Source: Streptomyces sp. WM4235 (GTDB lineage: Bacteria > Actinomycetota > Actinomycetes > Streptomycetales > Streptomycetaceae). From it: a stretch of 64,000 nucleotides of DNA. Under the pieces are notes generated by a model. That model saw only the letters and a program-made list of their open reading frames with translations. It was not told the origin of the DNA and searched no databases. How positions within the stretch are numbered: position 1 is the first letter of the stretch; every line of letters starts with the position of its first letter. The translations under genes and the position numbers were made by a program. Location of the stretch: positions 62,001 to 126,000 of the forward strand of contig NZ_LGDE01000226.1 of NCBI RefSeq assembly GCF_001279725.1. Reading direction: 5' to 3'. This document shows, piece after piece, positions 39,048-47,867 of this stretch.

Positions 39048-40550
39048 ATGCCCACACCACGCCGCCGACTGGCGAGCACCTGCGTCGGCACGGTCACGGC
39101 CGGACTGCTGGCCTCCGGCGCCGCGCTCGCGGCGCCCGACGAGGAAGCACCCAAGGGCTCCGACATCGCCATGGGCGCCTATCTCGACTACGGGCCGTCG
39201 GGGGTGGCCCGGATCCCGTACCTGTCGAACTGGCTGGGCGGCAAGGAGATCAGGGTCGGGCACACCTATCTGCCCGGCGACCGGTGGGCCGGCATCGAGG
39301 GCAACGTGAATTTCCTCGCGGACTGGGCCGCGTGGCGCCGGGAGGACGACGACCGGATGTTCGTCCTCAACGTGCCCATGCAGGAGCGCAACGAGGAGCG
39401 GGTGTCCGACCGCCAGGTGGCCCAGCTGATCAGGGCGGGCGCGCAGGGCGACTACGACCCGCACTTCAAGCGGCTGGCCGAACGACTGGTGGGGCTGGGC
39501 GTCCCGGACACCGTCATCGTCCTGGGCTGGGAGATGAACGGCACCACGTACACCCACCGCTGCGGGCCCGACCCGGAGAACTGGAAGCGGTACTGGAAGC
39601 GCGCCGTCGCCGCGATGCGGTCCGTGCCCGGCCAGAAGTTCACGTTCGACTTCGCACCGAACCGGGGTACCGACGCGATCGGCTGGACCAAGTGCTACCC
39701 GGGCGACGACGTGGTGGACATCATCGGAATGGACTCGTACGACCAGGGTCCCGGCACGGACTTCGACGAACAGATCTCGCAGCCGTACGGCCTCCAGCAG
39801 CACGTGGACTTCGCGAAGGCACACGGCAAGGAGATCTCGTATCCGGAGTGGGGCCTGTTCCGGCGCGGTGACAATCCGGAGTACGTGCGGCGCATGCTCA
39901 AGTGGATCGAGCAGCACAAGCCGCTCTATCACACCATCACGGACTACTGCCCGCACGGCGTCTGGCAGTGCAAGCAGAACCCCCAGTCCTCGAAGGTGTT
40001 CAAGGAGGCCCTCACCCCGCAAAAGCCCGGCCCGGTCACCCCGACGCCGGTGGTCCCCACGCCGGTGGTCCCCACTCCGGTGATCCCGACCCCCGTGGTC
40101 CCGACCCCGGTCGTCCCCACCCCCCAGGTCCCGACCCCGCAGATCCCCACACCGCAGGTGCCCACGCCCCAGGCACCGTCGGTCCCACCGGTCGTCCCAC
40201 CGGTCGTCCCGCCGGTCGTCCCGCCGGTGGACGTTCCCGCCGAGCCGTCCGCGGAGCCCTCCGTCGAGGCGCCGGTGAGCCCGTCCCCGGAGGTTCCCGT
40301 CGTGGAGCCCTCCCCGGCCGTCCCCTCCCCCGCGGCCCCCAGCCCGGTCGCGCCGAGCCCGGCGGCGCCGAGCCCGCTCACGCCCGTCGCCACGCCCGAG
40401 CCGGTCGAGCCGACGACGCCGAAGCCGCCCGTCAACAACACGCAGTGGTGCGTGCCGCTCAACTTCGGGGAGTGGCTGTCCAAGCTCGTCGGCAACCAGG
40501 CCGTCTGCGTCAAGCTCGACTGGCGCAAGGGCTGGCTCTGGCCCTTCTAG
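39048..40550 (+). CDS. Secreted glycoside hydrolase family 26-like protein
   Basis: This 500-aa protein has a signal peptide (cleavage about residue 33, ALAAP). The catalytic barrel (about 35-325) contains IVLGWEMNGTTYTHRCG, with acid/base candidate Glu162, and KEISYPEWGLFRRGDN with nucleophile candidate Glu267. Both acidic motifs match GH26 endo-mannanases and related glycanases. A Pro-Thr-Val linker (about 330-470, PTPVVPTPVV repeats) leads to a C-terminal tail, NNTQWCVPLNFGEWLSKLVG, with two Cys. It may cleave or remodel polysaccharide outside the cell. It faces the exopolysaccharide operon, whose last gene ends 38 bases away, so it may act on that polymer. Confidence 0.78.
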   Translation: MPTPRRRLASTCVGTVTAGLLASGAALAAPDEEAPKGSDIAMGAYLDYGPSGVARIPYLSNWLGGKEIRVGHTYLPGDRWAGIEGNVNFLADWAAWRREDDDRMFVLNVPMQERNEERVSDRQVAQLIRAGAQGDYDPHFKRLAERLVGLGVPDTVIVLGWEMNGTTYTHRCGPDPENWKRYWKRAVAAMRSVPGQKFTFDFAPNRGTDAIGWTKCYPGDDVVDIIGMDSYDQGPGTDFDEQISQPYGLQQHVDFAKAHGKEISYPEWGLFRRGDNPEYVRRMLKWIEQHKPLYHTITDYCPHGVWQCKQNPQSSKVFKEALTPQKPGPVTPTPVVPTPVVPTPVIPTPVVPTPVVPTPQVPTPQIPTPQVPTPQAPSVPPVVPPVVPPVVPPVDVPAEPSAEPSVEAPVSPSPEVPVVEPSPAVPSPAAPSPVAPSPAAPSPLTPVATPEPVEPTTPKPPVNNTQWCVPLNFGEWLSKLVGNQAVCVKLDWRKGWLWPF

Positions 40551-40588
40551 GCGAACCGGCCCGTCCGGGCGGGGTCGCGTGACTCCCG

Positions 40589-41731
40589 TCATCGCACCCG
40601 CAGTTCGTTGAGCCGCGCCCGCCAGTCCCTGGCGCCCGGCATCGCCTCGCGCAGCGCGTCCACCGCCCGCTCGCGCCCCGACACCTGCGACTCGTGCAGT
40701 CGCAGCAGGGGCGCGAGCGCGTTGGTGGCCAGCAGGAACCGCTGGTTGACCACCGTTTCGGGCCGCCAGTGGTTCTTGTACGGTTCGTTGCCGCGCAGGA
40801 AGCTCACCACCGGCCGCCCCTCCGCGAGCGCCCGGCCGGCCTCGTGGCGCAGCAGCAGCGTGGCGATGTCCACCTTGCGGTCGCGCAGGTCCGGGTCGGC
40901 CCCGTACAGGTACCCGCCGCTCAGGGCCGACGAGAGCAGCGTGACGTTGGCCGCGACCACGTTCCCGTCCAGTCGGAACTCGGTGAGGCGACCTTCCCCG
41001 ACGCGCACCATCCGCCGGACGGCCCGGGTCAGGTGCTCGGCGAAGCGCGGCTTGAGGTGTTCGGGGGTCACCCCGCGCCCCCGCCACTGCTTCTCGTGCA
41101 GCCGCAGCAGCGTCCGCACGGCACGCGGCACCTCCTGCTCGGTGACGTCGTGCTCCTCGATCCCGGCCGCGTCGGTCTTGCGGAGCTTGGCCCGCACCCG
41201 CTGGGCCCCGGAGGAGGGCATGCGCCGGACGAGCTCGTCGAAGGGCAGCGCGGGCAGTTCCATGCAGGTGGAGTCGGTGAGCCTGGCCCGCGCCCCGGGC
41301 CATTCCCGGAACAGCGTCTCCGCGACCGCCCCGGGCCGCACCTCGCGGAGGTCGACGACCGCCCCGCGGGCGGCCCGGTGCAGCCCGCGGGCCAGCGCCG
41401 GAACGACCTGATCGGCGTGCTCGGGGGCCACGAGCACGTCGAAGTAGTCGGTGATCCCGCCGCCCAGCGGCACCAGCAGCGGCAGCGGGCGGTGTACGAG
41501 CATCAGCGCGGCGACGCCGACCAGTTCCTCGCCGCGGCGCACGAGGACGAGCCGGAGTCGGCCCTCCTTCCCGTACGACAGCCACCAGGAGTGCAGCCAG
41601 GCGTGGCTCTGGAAGGGGGTGGCGGTGGGGCAGCCGCGGACGAGCCGGTTCCACGGCTCTTCCAGCGCGGCGAACTGCCGGGGGTCCCGACACAGCGTCA
41701 CCGACAGGCCCCCGGCGGAGCCCGCACTCAT
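40589..41731 (-). CDS. GNAT/FemAB-CelD-like acyltransferase (exopolysaccharide operon)
   Basis: This 380-aa protein belongs to the BcsL/CelD-type acetyltransferases: LRLVLVRRGEELVGVAALML, PLGGGITDYFDVLVAPEHAD, SGAQRVRAKLRKTDAAGIEE and HEKQWRGRGV in the middle, then GNVVAANVTLLSSALSGGYL and SFLRGNEPYKNHWRPE. Such proteins transfer acyl groups in polysaccharide modification. ATG 41731 overlaps the Wzz-like stop (ATGA). It is the last gene of the operon read leftward. Confidence 0.82.
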   Translation of the reverse strand: MSAGSAGGLSVTLCRDPRQFAALEEPWNRLVRGCPTATPFQSHAWLHSWWLSYGKEGRLRLVLVRRGEELVGVAALMLVHRPLPLLVPLGGGITDYFDVLVAPEHADQVVPALARGLHRAARGAVVDLREVRPGAVAETLFREWPGARARLTDSTCMELPALPFDELVRRMPSSGAQRVRAKLRKTDAAGIEEHDVTEQEVPRAVRTLLRLHEKQWRGRGVTPEHLKPRFAEHLTRAVRRMVRVGEGRLTEFRLDGNVVAANVTLLSSALSGGYLYGADPDLRDRKVDIATLLLRHEAGRALAEGRPVVSFLRGNEPYKNHWRPETVVNQRFLLATNALAPLLRLHESQVSGRERAVDALREAMPGARDWRARLNELRVR

Positions 41732-42480
41732 CGCACGGACTCCTTCTCCTTGGCCGTGGTGTGCTCGCCCTGCGCGGGCAGCGTCGCGAACTCGCCGGCC
41801 ACGGGGCTCTCGGCGACCTCGGCGACGACCTCGTCGGTACGCCGGCGCCCGGGTCGGGCCAGCATCCACAGGCCGCCGACGAGCCCGCCCGCGCAGAGTC
41901 CGACGGCTCCGCTGAGCGGCGCGGAGGCCGAGGCCGGGTCGGTGGGTGCGACGGCCTGGTTGAACAGCAGCAGTTGCACGCCGGTGTTCTTGGCGGCCTG
42001 GTTGCTGCTCAGCGACAGGGCGTCGGCGACCGCGTTCGCGATGTCGGCGGCCTCGGCCGGGCTCTTGGAGGTACCGGTGATGGCGATCATCGGGGACTCG
42101 GGGGAGGTCTCGGCGCGCACCTGGGTCCGCAGCCGGTGGGCGCTGATGCCGGCGCGGGGCTGGGCGTAGGCGAGGGTGGAGTTGCTGGTGGCGATGCGGG
42201 CGTAGGCCTGGGCGAAGCCGAGGGCGGTGGCCGGTTCGGTGGTGTCGTCCGGGACGGCGACGACGTAGCTGGTGGCGGCGTACTCGGGCGCCTTGAGCAC
42301 CCCGTACGCCCCGCCGGCGGCCAGTCCCAGCAGCGCGCAGGCGGGCAACGGCCACCACACGGGCGCCGACAACCGGGTCCGCGCCTTCTTCGCGGAGCGG
42401 TGGTCGGACTTCCTCTGCTCGGACTTCCTCTGCTCGGCCTTCGTCTGGTCGGACTTCTTCTGGTCGGCGGTGTCGGCCAT
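41728..42480 (-). CDS. Wzz/capsular polysaccharide chain-length-like protein
   Basis: This 250-aa protein has a Lys/Asp-rich cytoplasmic start with a 'QRKSEQRKSD' repeat, then two membrane helices (about 42-60 and 190-210). Between them is a periplasmic-type loop with ARIATSNSTLAYAQPRAGIS and SPMIAITGTSKSPAEAADIA, the pattern of Wzz/Wzc-type chain length regulators (P-x-x-P replaced). A tail of about 40 residues follows. It has no kinase domain and no BY-kinase gene is near. It lies 70 bases after GT4, and its stop overlaps the next start. Confidence 0.78.
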   Translation of the reverse strand: MADTADQKKSDQTKAEQRKSEQRKSDHRSAKKARTRLSAPVWWPLPACALLGLAAGGAYGVLKAPEYAATSYVVAVPDDTTEPATALGFAQAYARIATSNSTLAYAQPRAGISAHRLRTQVRAETSPESPMIAITGTSKSPAEAADIANAVADALSLSSNQAAKNTGVQLLLFNQAVAPTDPASASAPLSGAVGLCAGGLVGGLWMLARPGRRRTDEVVAEVAESPVAGEFATLPAQGEHTTAKEKESVR

Positions 42481-42550
42481 GTGCGTGCTCGCTTCCTGAG
42501 TGGAGGGAACTTCCTTCGGCCCCGCTGCGGGGCCCCTGCGGTAGGACTGA

Positions 42551-43867
42551 TCAGCCGTCGCCCCGGCCGGGCGTGCTTACGGCCCCCGGCCGGGCGGCGT
42601 CCCCCCGTGCGTCCGGCCCGCGCCCGGGAGCGGCCGGCGCCCCGACCCCGCCCCCTTGCGCACCGGCCCCTCGTTGCGCACCCGTGTCCGGGTCCGGGGC
42701 GGCGTCCCGGTCCCCCTCGCGCGGCGCGGCCAACGCTTCGGCGTAGACCGAGAGCAGCCGCTCCGCGCTCCGCGCGATGTCGTACCGCCGCACCACGGGC
42801 GGCGCCGGCAACCGGCCGGACCCCGCCTCCATGTGTCCGCGCAGCGCGGCGACGAGCTCCTCCGTCCCGGTGCCGATCCGCCTGGCTCCGGGCGCCTGCG
42901 TCGCGGGCAGGTCGTCGATGGCGGGGCAGGTGACGTGCAGGACGGGCAGTCCTGCGGCGAGCGCCTCGACGACCGCGAGCCCGAAGGCCTCTTCCCGCGA
43001 CGGGGACACGAAGACGTCCATGGCGGCCAGCAGGGCGGGGATGCCGGGCGTCCGCCCGTCCGCGCTGTCGCCGAGCGGGTCCCGTTCCCCGAGCAGGTGG
43101 ATCCGGCTCTGGGCGCCGAGGTCGGCGGCGAGCCGTCGCAGCGCGGCCCGTTCGGGTCCGTCGCCGGCCAGCAGCAGATGGGCCCCGGGCAGGGCGGCCA
43201 CGGCCCGTACGAGCACGTCGAACCGCTTGCCCGGTACGAGCCGGCCGACCCCGCCCACCACGAAGGCCCGTTCCGGGAGCCCGGCCCGGGCCCGCGTGGC
43301 CCTGCGCACGCCTTCGTCGAAGCGGAAGCGGACGGCCTCGATGCCGTTCGGTACGACGTGGATGCGCGCGGCCGGCACCCCCCAACCCTCCAGCCGCGTC
43401 GCCACGGTGTCGGAGACGGCCACCGTCGCCGCGCCGAGGCGTTCGCCGGTCAGGTACAGGGCCCGGACCCCGCGCGAGAGCCGTCGTCCCTCGATCTCGC
43501 TCCCGCCGAGGGAGTGTTCGGTGGCCACGGTCGTTCGCACGCCCGCGAGCCGGGCCGCGATCCGCCCGTAGAGGCAGGCCCGGTACAGGTGGGTGTGGAC
43601 CAGGTCGTAGCGTTCGCGCCGGATGAACCGCACCATCCGGGGCAGCGCCCCCAGGTCCCGGTTGCCCTTCATCCCGAGGTGGACGACCCGTACCCCGTCG
43701 GCCCGCAGCCCCTCGGCCACCGGGCCGGGGTTGGTCAGGGTCAGCACGTCGCACCGCATGGGCATGTGGCGCAGGAGCAGGCGCAGTTGCTGCTCGGCTC
43801 CACCGACGCCCAGGCCGGTGATGACGTGCAGCACCTTGAGCGACTTCATCCCGTCCGTCGCGTTCAT
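42551..43867 (-). CDS. Glycosyltransferase family 4 (exopolysaccharide operon)
   Basis: This 438-aa GT-B enzyme starts MNATDGMKSLKVLHVITGLG, then VGGAEQQLRLLLRHMP. It has VVGGVGRLVPGKRFDVLVRA and LAGDGPERAALRRLA, and the donor site DVFVSPSREEAFGLAVVEAL, with the E-x7-E pattern. It adds a sugar to the lipid-linked repeat. The last 60 residues are disordered and Gly/Ala/Arg-rich. ATG 43867 overlaps the stop of the deacetylase (ATGA). Confidence 0.87.
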   Translation of the reverse strand: MNATDGMKSLKVLHVITGLGVGGAEQQLRLLLRHMPMRCDVLTLTNPGPVAEGLRADGVRVVHLGMKGNRDLGALPRMVRFIRRERYDLVHTHLYRACLYGRIAARLAGVRTTVATEHSLGGSEIEGRRLSRGVRALYLTGERLGAATVAVSDTVATRLEGWGVPAARIHVVPNGIEAVRFRFDEGVRRATRARAGLPERAFVVGGVGRLVPGKRFDVLVRAVAALPGAHLLLAGDGPERAALRRLAADLGAQSRIHLLGERDPLGDSADGRTPGIPALLAAMDVFVSPSREEAFGLAVVEALAAGLPVLHVTCPAIDDLPATQAPGARRIGTGTEELVAALRGHMEAGSGRLPAPPVVRRYDIARSAERLLSVYAEALAAPREGDRDAAPDPDTGAQRGAGAQGGGVGAPAAPGRGPDARGDAARPGAVSTPGRGDG

Positions 43868-44643
43868 CGCGCCGCCACCCCCCTGCGCAGCTCCCGCATG
43901 CGGTGCCGCAGCCGCTTGATCCGCAGCCGCGCTCCGCCGTCGGCCTGGCTGATGTGCGTACGGGGCAGGGCGTACGGACCGGCGAGCCGACCGGGGTCGA
44001 TGGCGCACGCGTAGCCGTAGCCGGCGGCCCGGGTGGCGTCCACGACCCGCGCGTCGAGATGCCCGTACGGGTAGCAGAACCCCTCGGGCAGCGTCCCGGT
44101 CAGTTCCCGCAGCAGGTCGCGGCTGCCCCGCAGCTCCTGCCGGAGCACGTCGTCGGGGGTGGCGGTGAGGTCCTGGTGGAGCAGCCCGTGCGAGCCGATC
44201 TCCTGCCCGGCGGCGGCGACCTCGCGGATGCCCTCGGCGGTGAGCAGGGACTTGCGGGGGCCCAGCGGGTCCCACATGTTGTCCACTCCGAGCCGTCCCG
44301 GCAGCACGAACAGCGTGGAGGTGAAATCGAGGCGCTTCAGCAGGGGCAGCGCCCGGGTGAGGAAGTCGGTGTACCCGTCGTCGAAGGTGAGTCCGACGAG
44401 CCCGGCTCCGCGCCCGGCCGCGCGGGCCCGGAGCAGTTCGCCCACGGACACCCCGCGCAGACCCCGGGAGCGCAGCCACAGCAGCTGGGCCTCCAGCGCG
44501 CGCGGGGTGACGGTGATGCCGTACGGGTCCTCGGCGGGGTCGGTGAACTCGGCGACCGAGTGGTACATGAGGACCCACGGCGATGCGGTCCGGCGGGCGG
44601 GGACCACCACGGCGGCGGGCTCCGTGTCGGTGTCAGCGGGCAT
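43864..44643 (-). CDS. Polysaccharide deacetylase (NodB domain)
   Basis: This 259-aa protein has the NodB-type motifs: VGLTFDDGYTDFLTRALPLL (metal Asp pair, about 84-103), EIGSHGLLHQDLTA (S-H-x-x-x-H metal site) and EGFCYPYGHLDARVVDAT (R-x-x-P/Y-P-Y-G). It removes acetyl groups from N-acetyl sugars and so could modify the exopolysaccharide. No signal peptide is visible; an N-terminal VLMYHSVAEF is present. It begins inside the flippase gene end (11-base overlap), and its stop overlaps the next start. Confidence 0.88.
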   Translation of the reverse strand: MPADTDTEPAAVVVPARRTASPWVLMYHSVAEFTDPAEDPYGITVTPRALEAQLLWLRSRGLRGVSVGELLRARAAGRGAGLVGLTFDDGYTDFLTRALPLLKRLDFTSTLFVLPGRLGVDNMWDPLGPRKSLLTAEGIREVAAAGQEIGSHGLLHQDLTATPDDVLRQELRGSRDLLRELTGTLPEGFCYPYGHLDARVVDATRAAGYGYACAIDPGRLAGPYALPRTHISQADGGARLRIKRLRHRMRELRRGVAAR

Positions 44644-46486
44644 TGCGGAACCTCTGGGTGAGCTGGGAGGTGAGCTGGGCGATCTGGGCGGGCAGCACGG
44701 TGACTTCGAGTGCCCGCATGGCCATCCCGGTGGCTCCGAACATGGCCGGGACCAGCAGGCAGCCGAGTGCGGCGCTGAGCAGCGGGTCGGGGATCTTGGG
44801 GCCGGCGATCCAGCCGGTGGCGCAGGCGGCGACGGCGGCGACCGCGAGGCGGCCGATGCTGACGGCGACCCGGCGGACCTGGATGGCGACGATCCGGGAG
44901 CCGAGTCCGGTGAGGAGCAGGGCGGCGGTGGTGGAGATGCCGGCGGCGTTGGCGGCGGCGATCCCGTAGATCCCCCACCAGCCGACGGCGAGGGCTCCGA
45001 AGACGATGTTGACGAGCAGTCCGGCGCCCATCGCGACCGCCGGGAACCAGGTGGGCCGGGCGGTCGAGAAGAAGGGCCGGGACAGCGCCCCGACGAGGCA
45101 GTGGCCGAGGAGTCCGAGGCCGTAGACCCGCATCACGGAGGCGGTGGCGAGGGTGTCCCGGTGGGTGAAGGCGCCGCGTTCGAAGAGGACCTGGATGATC
45201 TGGGGCGCGTACCCGATGACGAGGGCGGTGCCCATGAGGACGACGAGGGAGGCGAGGGCCAGGTCCCGTTCGACGCGCCGCCGGGCCTTCTCGCGTTCGC
45301 CGCCGGCCATGGCCTGGGCGACGACCGGGAAGGTGACCGTGCAGATCATCAGGGACAGCACCATCGGCATCTGCGCGACCTTCTGCGCGTAGTTCAGGTG
45401 CGAGATGGCTCCGGACGGGAGCGAGGCGGCCAGGAACCGTTCGACGAGGACCTGGGACTGCCGGAAGACGGCGAAGAAGATGACGGGGGCGATCAGCCCG
45501 AAGGCGATCAGCGTCGGCCGGTCCCGGTCGCGGCGGCTGCGCGGTGCGCCCTTGGCCCGGGACGGCCCGAAGCCCACGTTCCGGATGAACGCGGGCAGTT
45601 GGACGAGCACCATCAGCGCCCCGCCGAGGGCGACCCCGGCCGCGGCGGCCCGCACTCCCCACAGGGCGTGGAGGGCGACCATGGCGCCGATGATCCCGAC
45701 GTTGTAGGAGACGTAGATCGCGGCGGGCGGCAGGAAGGATCTGTGGGCCCGCAGCGCGGCGCTGAAGTATCCGGCGATCCCGAAGGTGATCACGGTGAGG
45801 GCGGTCAGCCGGGTGCACTGGACGGCCAGGTCGGGATCGGGCAGTCCGGGCGCGAGCATGCCCACGACGAGCGGCGCGGCGACGATCAGCACGGAGGCCA
45901 CGGCGGCCAGCAGCACCAGGAGCCGCGGCAGGGTCGCGGCCACGAGCAGCCGTACGGGGTCCTGCGCGCGGGCCTCCTTGCGGGTGAGCCCGGCGCGGTC
46001 GGCGGCCCGGCGGGCCAGGGCGTGGCTGAAGGCGGGCACCATCAGCAGCGCCATGGCGTCCTCGATGAGCAGCGTCGAGGCCATCTCGGGGACGGTCCAG
46101 GCGATGAGGAACGCGTCGCTGTCGTGCCCGGCGCCGAAGAGGTGGGCGATGGTCTGGTCGCGTACGAGTCCGAACACCGCCCCCGCGGCGGTGAGGCCGG
46201 CGGTGACGGCGGCGGCCTTGGCGAGGTACCGGCCCAGGGGGGCGGGTGCGCCGGGGTCGCCCGATCCGGATCCCCGCCCGGCCCGCGCGCGGGCGGCGGC
46301 GGGGCCCTCGGATTCGGCGGGGGGCGCCCCCGCGACGGTGGGGCCGCCGGACGCGATCACGCGGCCCCGATCCCCGTGGGCGCCGCCGCGGGCGGCGTCC
46401 GGTTCCGCCGGCCGCGGCGGACGGCCCGCGGTCGCGGCGAGGTCCGTCGCCGCGGCCGCGGGCCGCCGGGGCGGGGTGCCCGTCAC
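44633..46486 (-). CDS. MurJ/MviN-like lipid flippase (Wzx role)
   Basis: The protein (617 aa) has 12-14 membrane helices with the MurJ/MviN signature: DQTIAHLFGAGHDSDAFLIA, VPEMASTLLIEDAMALLMVP, NYAQKVAQMPMVLSLMIC and VLFERGAFTHRDT. It begins with a Pro/Arg-rich disordered stretch (about 60 residues). In this operon it most likely flips the lipid-linked repeat unit outward, the job of Wzx. GTG 46486 overlaps the upstream stop (GTGA), which fixes the start; the longer frame to 47185 is not used. Confidence 0.88.
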   Translation of the reverse strand: MTGTPPRRPAAAATDLAATAGRPPRPAEPDAARGGAHGDRGRVIASGGPTVAGAPPAESEGPAAARARAGRGSGSGDPGAPAPLGRYLAKAAAVTAGLTAAGAVFGLVRDQTIAHLFGAGHDSDAFLIAWTVPEMASTLLIEDAMALLMVPAFSHALARRAADRAGLTRKEARAQDPVRLLVAATLPRLLVLLAAVASVLIVAAPLVVGMLAPGLPDPDLAVQCTRLTALTVITFGIAGYFSAALRAHRSFLPPAAIYVSYNVGIIGAMVALHALWGVRAAAAGVALGGALMVLVQLPAFIRNVGFGPSRAKGAPRSRRDRDRPTLIAFGLIAPVIFFAVFRQSQVLVERFLAASLPSGAISHLNYAQKVAQMPMVLSLMICTVTFPVVAQAMAGGEREKARRRVERDLALASLVVLMGTALVIGYAPQIIQVLFERGAFTHRDTLATASVMRVYGLGLLGHCLVGALSRPFFSTARPTWFPAVAMGAGLLVNIVFGALAVGWWGIYGIAAANAAGISTTAALLLTGLGSRIVAIQVRRVAVSIGRLAVAAVAACATGWIAGPKIPDPLLSAALGCLLVPAMFGATGMAMRALEVTVLPAQIAQLTSQLTQRFRNAR

Positions 46487-47865
46487 CGGCCGGCCGGCCA
46501 CTGGGCGGCCGGCCGGCCCCGTCCGGTGCCGGTCGCGAACCCGCCCTCCGGATCGCCCCGGGAGGACAGCGCCCACCAGGCGGCGAGTCCGATGATCACC
46601 CCGGTCAGGACGGTGGACGGCCCGCCGATGTCCGCGTAGAGGAAGTCGGTCAGTTGCCACGCCAGGAGCCCGACGGCGACCAGTCCGCAGTCCAGGGCCC
46701 CTCGGCCGGAGACGCACCGGCGGACGCCCGCGACCAGCAGCGCCGCCCAGCCGCCGACCAGCGCGGTCAGTCCGATCAGACCCTGCTCGCTGAGCACGAG
46801 CAGGTACATGTTGTGTGGGGACAGCAGTGGTTGCTTGATGTAGGCCTGCCCCGCGCCGGCGGTGTCGCTGCCGGCGGACAGGGCCAGGCCGGAGTGGCCG
46901 TCGCGGTTGGCCGGGAAGCCCTTGAGGCCGACGCCGGCCGCGGGCCGCTCGCGCCACATCGACTCGGCGGCGGCCCACATGGTGTAGCGGTCGGTGACCG
47001 ATTGGTCGGGGGCGGCGGAGACCTGGGTGATCGAGGTCAGTCGTTCCGCGACCATCTCGGAGCCGACCCCGAGCCCGCCCACGAGCACCACGCCGATCGC
47101 GACGAGCGCCACCAGTACCTTGAGCGCCCGCCGGATCCCGGCGATCACCATGACGAGGACGGCCGCACCGAGGGTGGCGATCCACGCGCCCCGGCTGAAG
47201 GACAGCACCAGCGGCAGGACCAGGGCGAGCGCGCAGCCGGCGGCCACCCTCCGGCCCCGCCGCGGCAGTCCCGGCGCCAGCGCGGCGGCGGTCGCGACGA
47301 TCAGCCCGTACGCGACCACCGTGGCCATGCCCATGACGTCACCGGGGCCGAAGGTGCCCACGGCGCGGATGTCCTCGCCCTGGTACGAGGCCCCGGTGTG
47401 GGTCGCGAACTGCACGACGCCGACGGCTCCCTGAACCAGTGCCAGCACCACGAAGCAGGCGGCGGCGAGCCGGAACTCGCGGGCGTCCCGCACCAGCAGC
47501 ACGATCGCCGCCGGGACCAGCACGAAGACCTGGAGGTAGCGCACGAACCCGGGCAGGGCCGCGTACGGGTCCCCCGCGGTGACGGTGGCCACCGCGAGTC
47601 CCACGGCGGGCAGCCCCAGGACGACCGCCCCCAACGGGGTCAGCGTCCGCACCCGGCCGCGCACCGCCTGTACGGCGCACACCAGGACGAGCAGCAGTGA
47701 GGCGGCGTCGGCGGGTCCGACCTTGCCCGAGGTGGTGGCGTCGCCCGCCGGCAGCGGGGCGAGGAGGAACAGCACGGTCGCGGCGAGCGGCAGCAGCGGC
47801 CAGTGCCGGCGCAGCAGCCCACCGACGTCCGGGCGTACCCAGGGGCTCGATACGGCAAGGCTCAT
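46483..47865 (-). CDS. O-antigen ligase/polymerase family protein
   Basis: This 460-aa protein has about 11 membrane helices and a large outer loop with the O-antigen ligase motif: SFSRGAWIATLGAA, GVGLKGFPANRDGHSGL and SPHNMYLLVLSEQGLIGL, matching the R-G-x-x...H-N-x-x-L family pattern. It likely polymerises or ligates the repeat. ATG 47865 lies two bases after the stop of the phosphotransferase gene. Its stop overlaps the flippase start. Confidence 0.85.
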   Translation of the reverse strand: MSLAVSSPWVRPDVGGLLRRHWPLLPLAATVLFLLAPLPAGDATTSGKVGPADAASLLLVLVCAVQAVRGRVRTLTPLGAVVLGLPAVGLAVATVTAGDPYAALPGFVRYLQVFVLVPAAIVLLVRDAREFRLAAACFVVLALVQGAVGVVQFATHTGASYQGEDIRAVGTFGPGDVMGMATVVAYGLIVATAAALAPGLPRRGRRVAAGCALALVLPLVLSFSRGAWIATLGAAVLVMVIAGIRRALKVLVALVAIGVVLVGGLGVGSEMVAERLTSITQVSAAPDQSVTDRYTMWAAAESMWRERPAAGVGLKGFPANRDGHSGLALSAGSDTAGAGQAYIKQPLLSPHNMYLLVLSEQGLIGLTALVGGWAALLVAGVRRCVSGRGALDCGLVAVGLLAWQLTDFLYADIGGPSTVLTGVIIGLAAWWALSSRGDPEGGFATGTGRGRPAAQWPAGR

Positions 47866-47867
47866 GC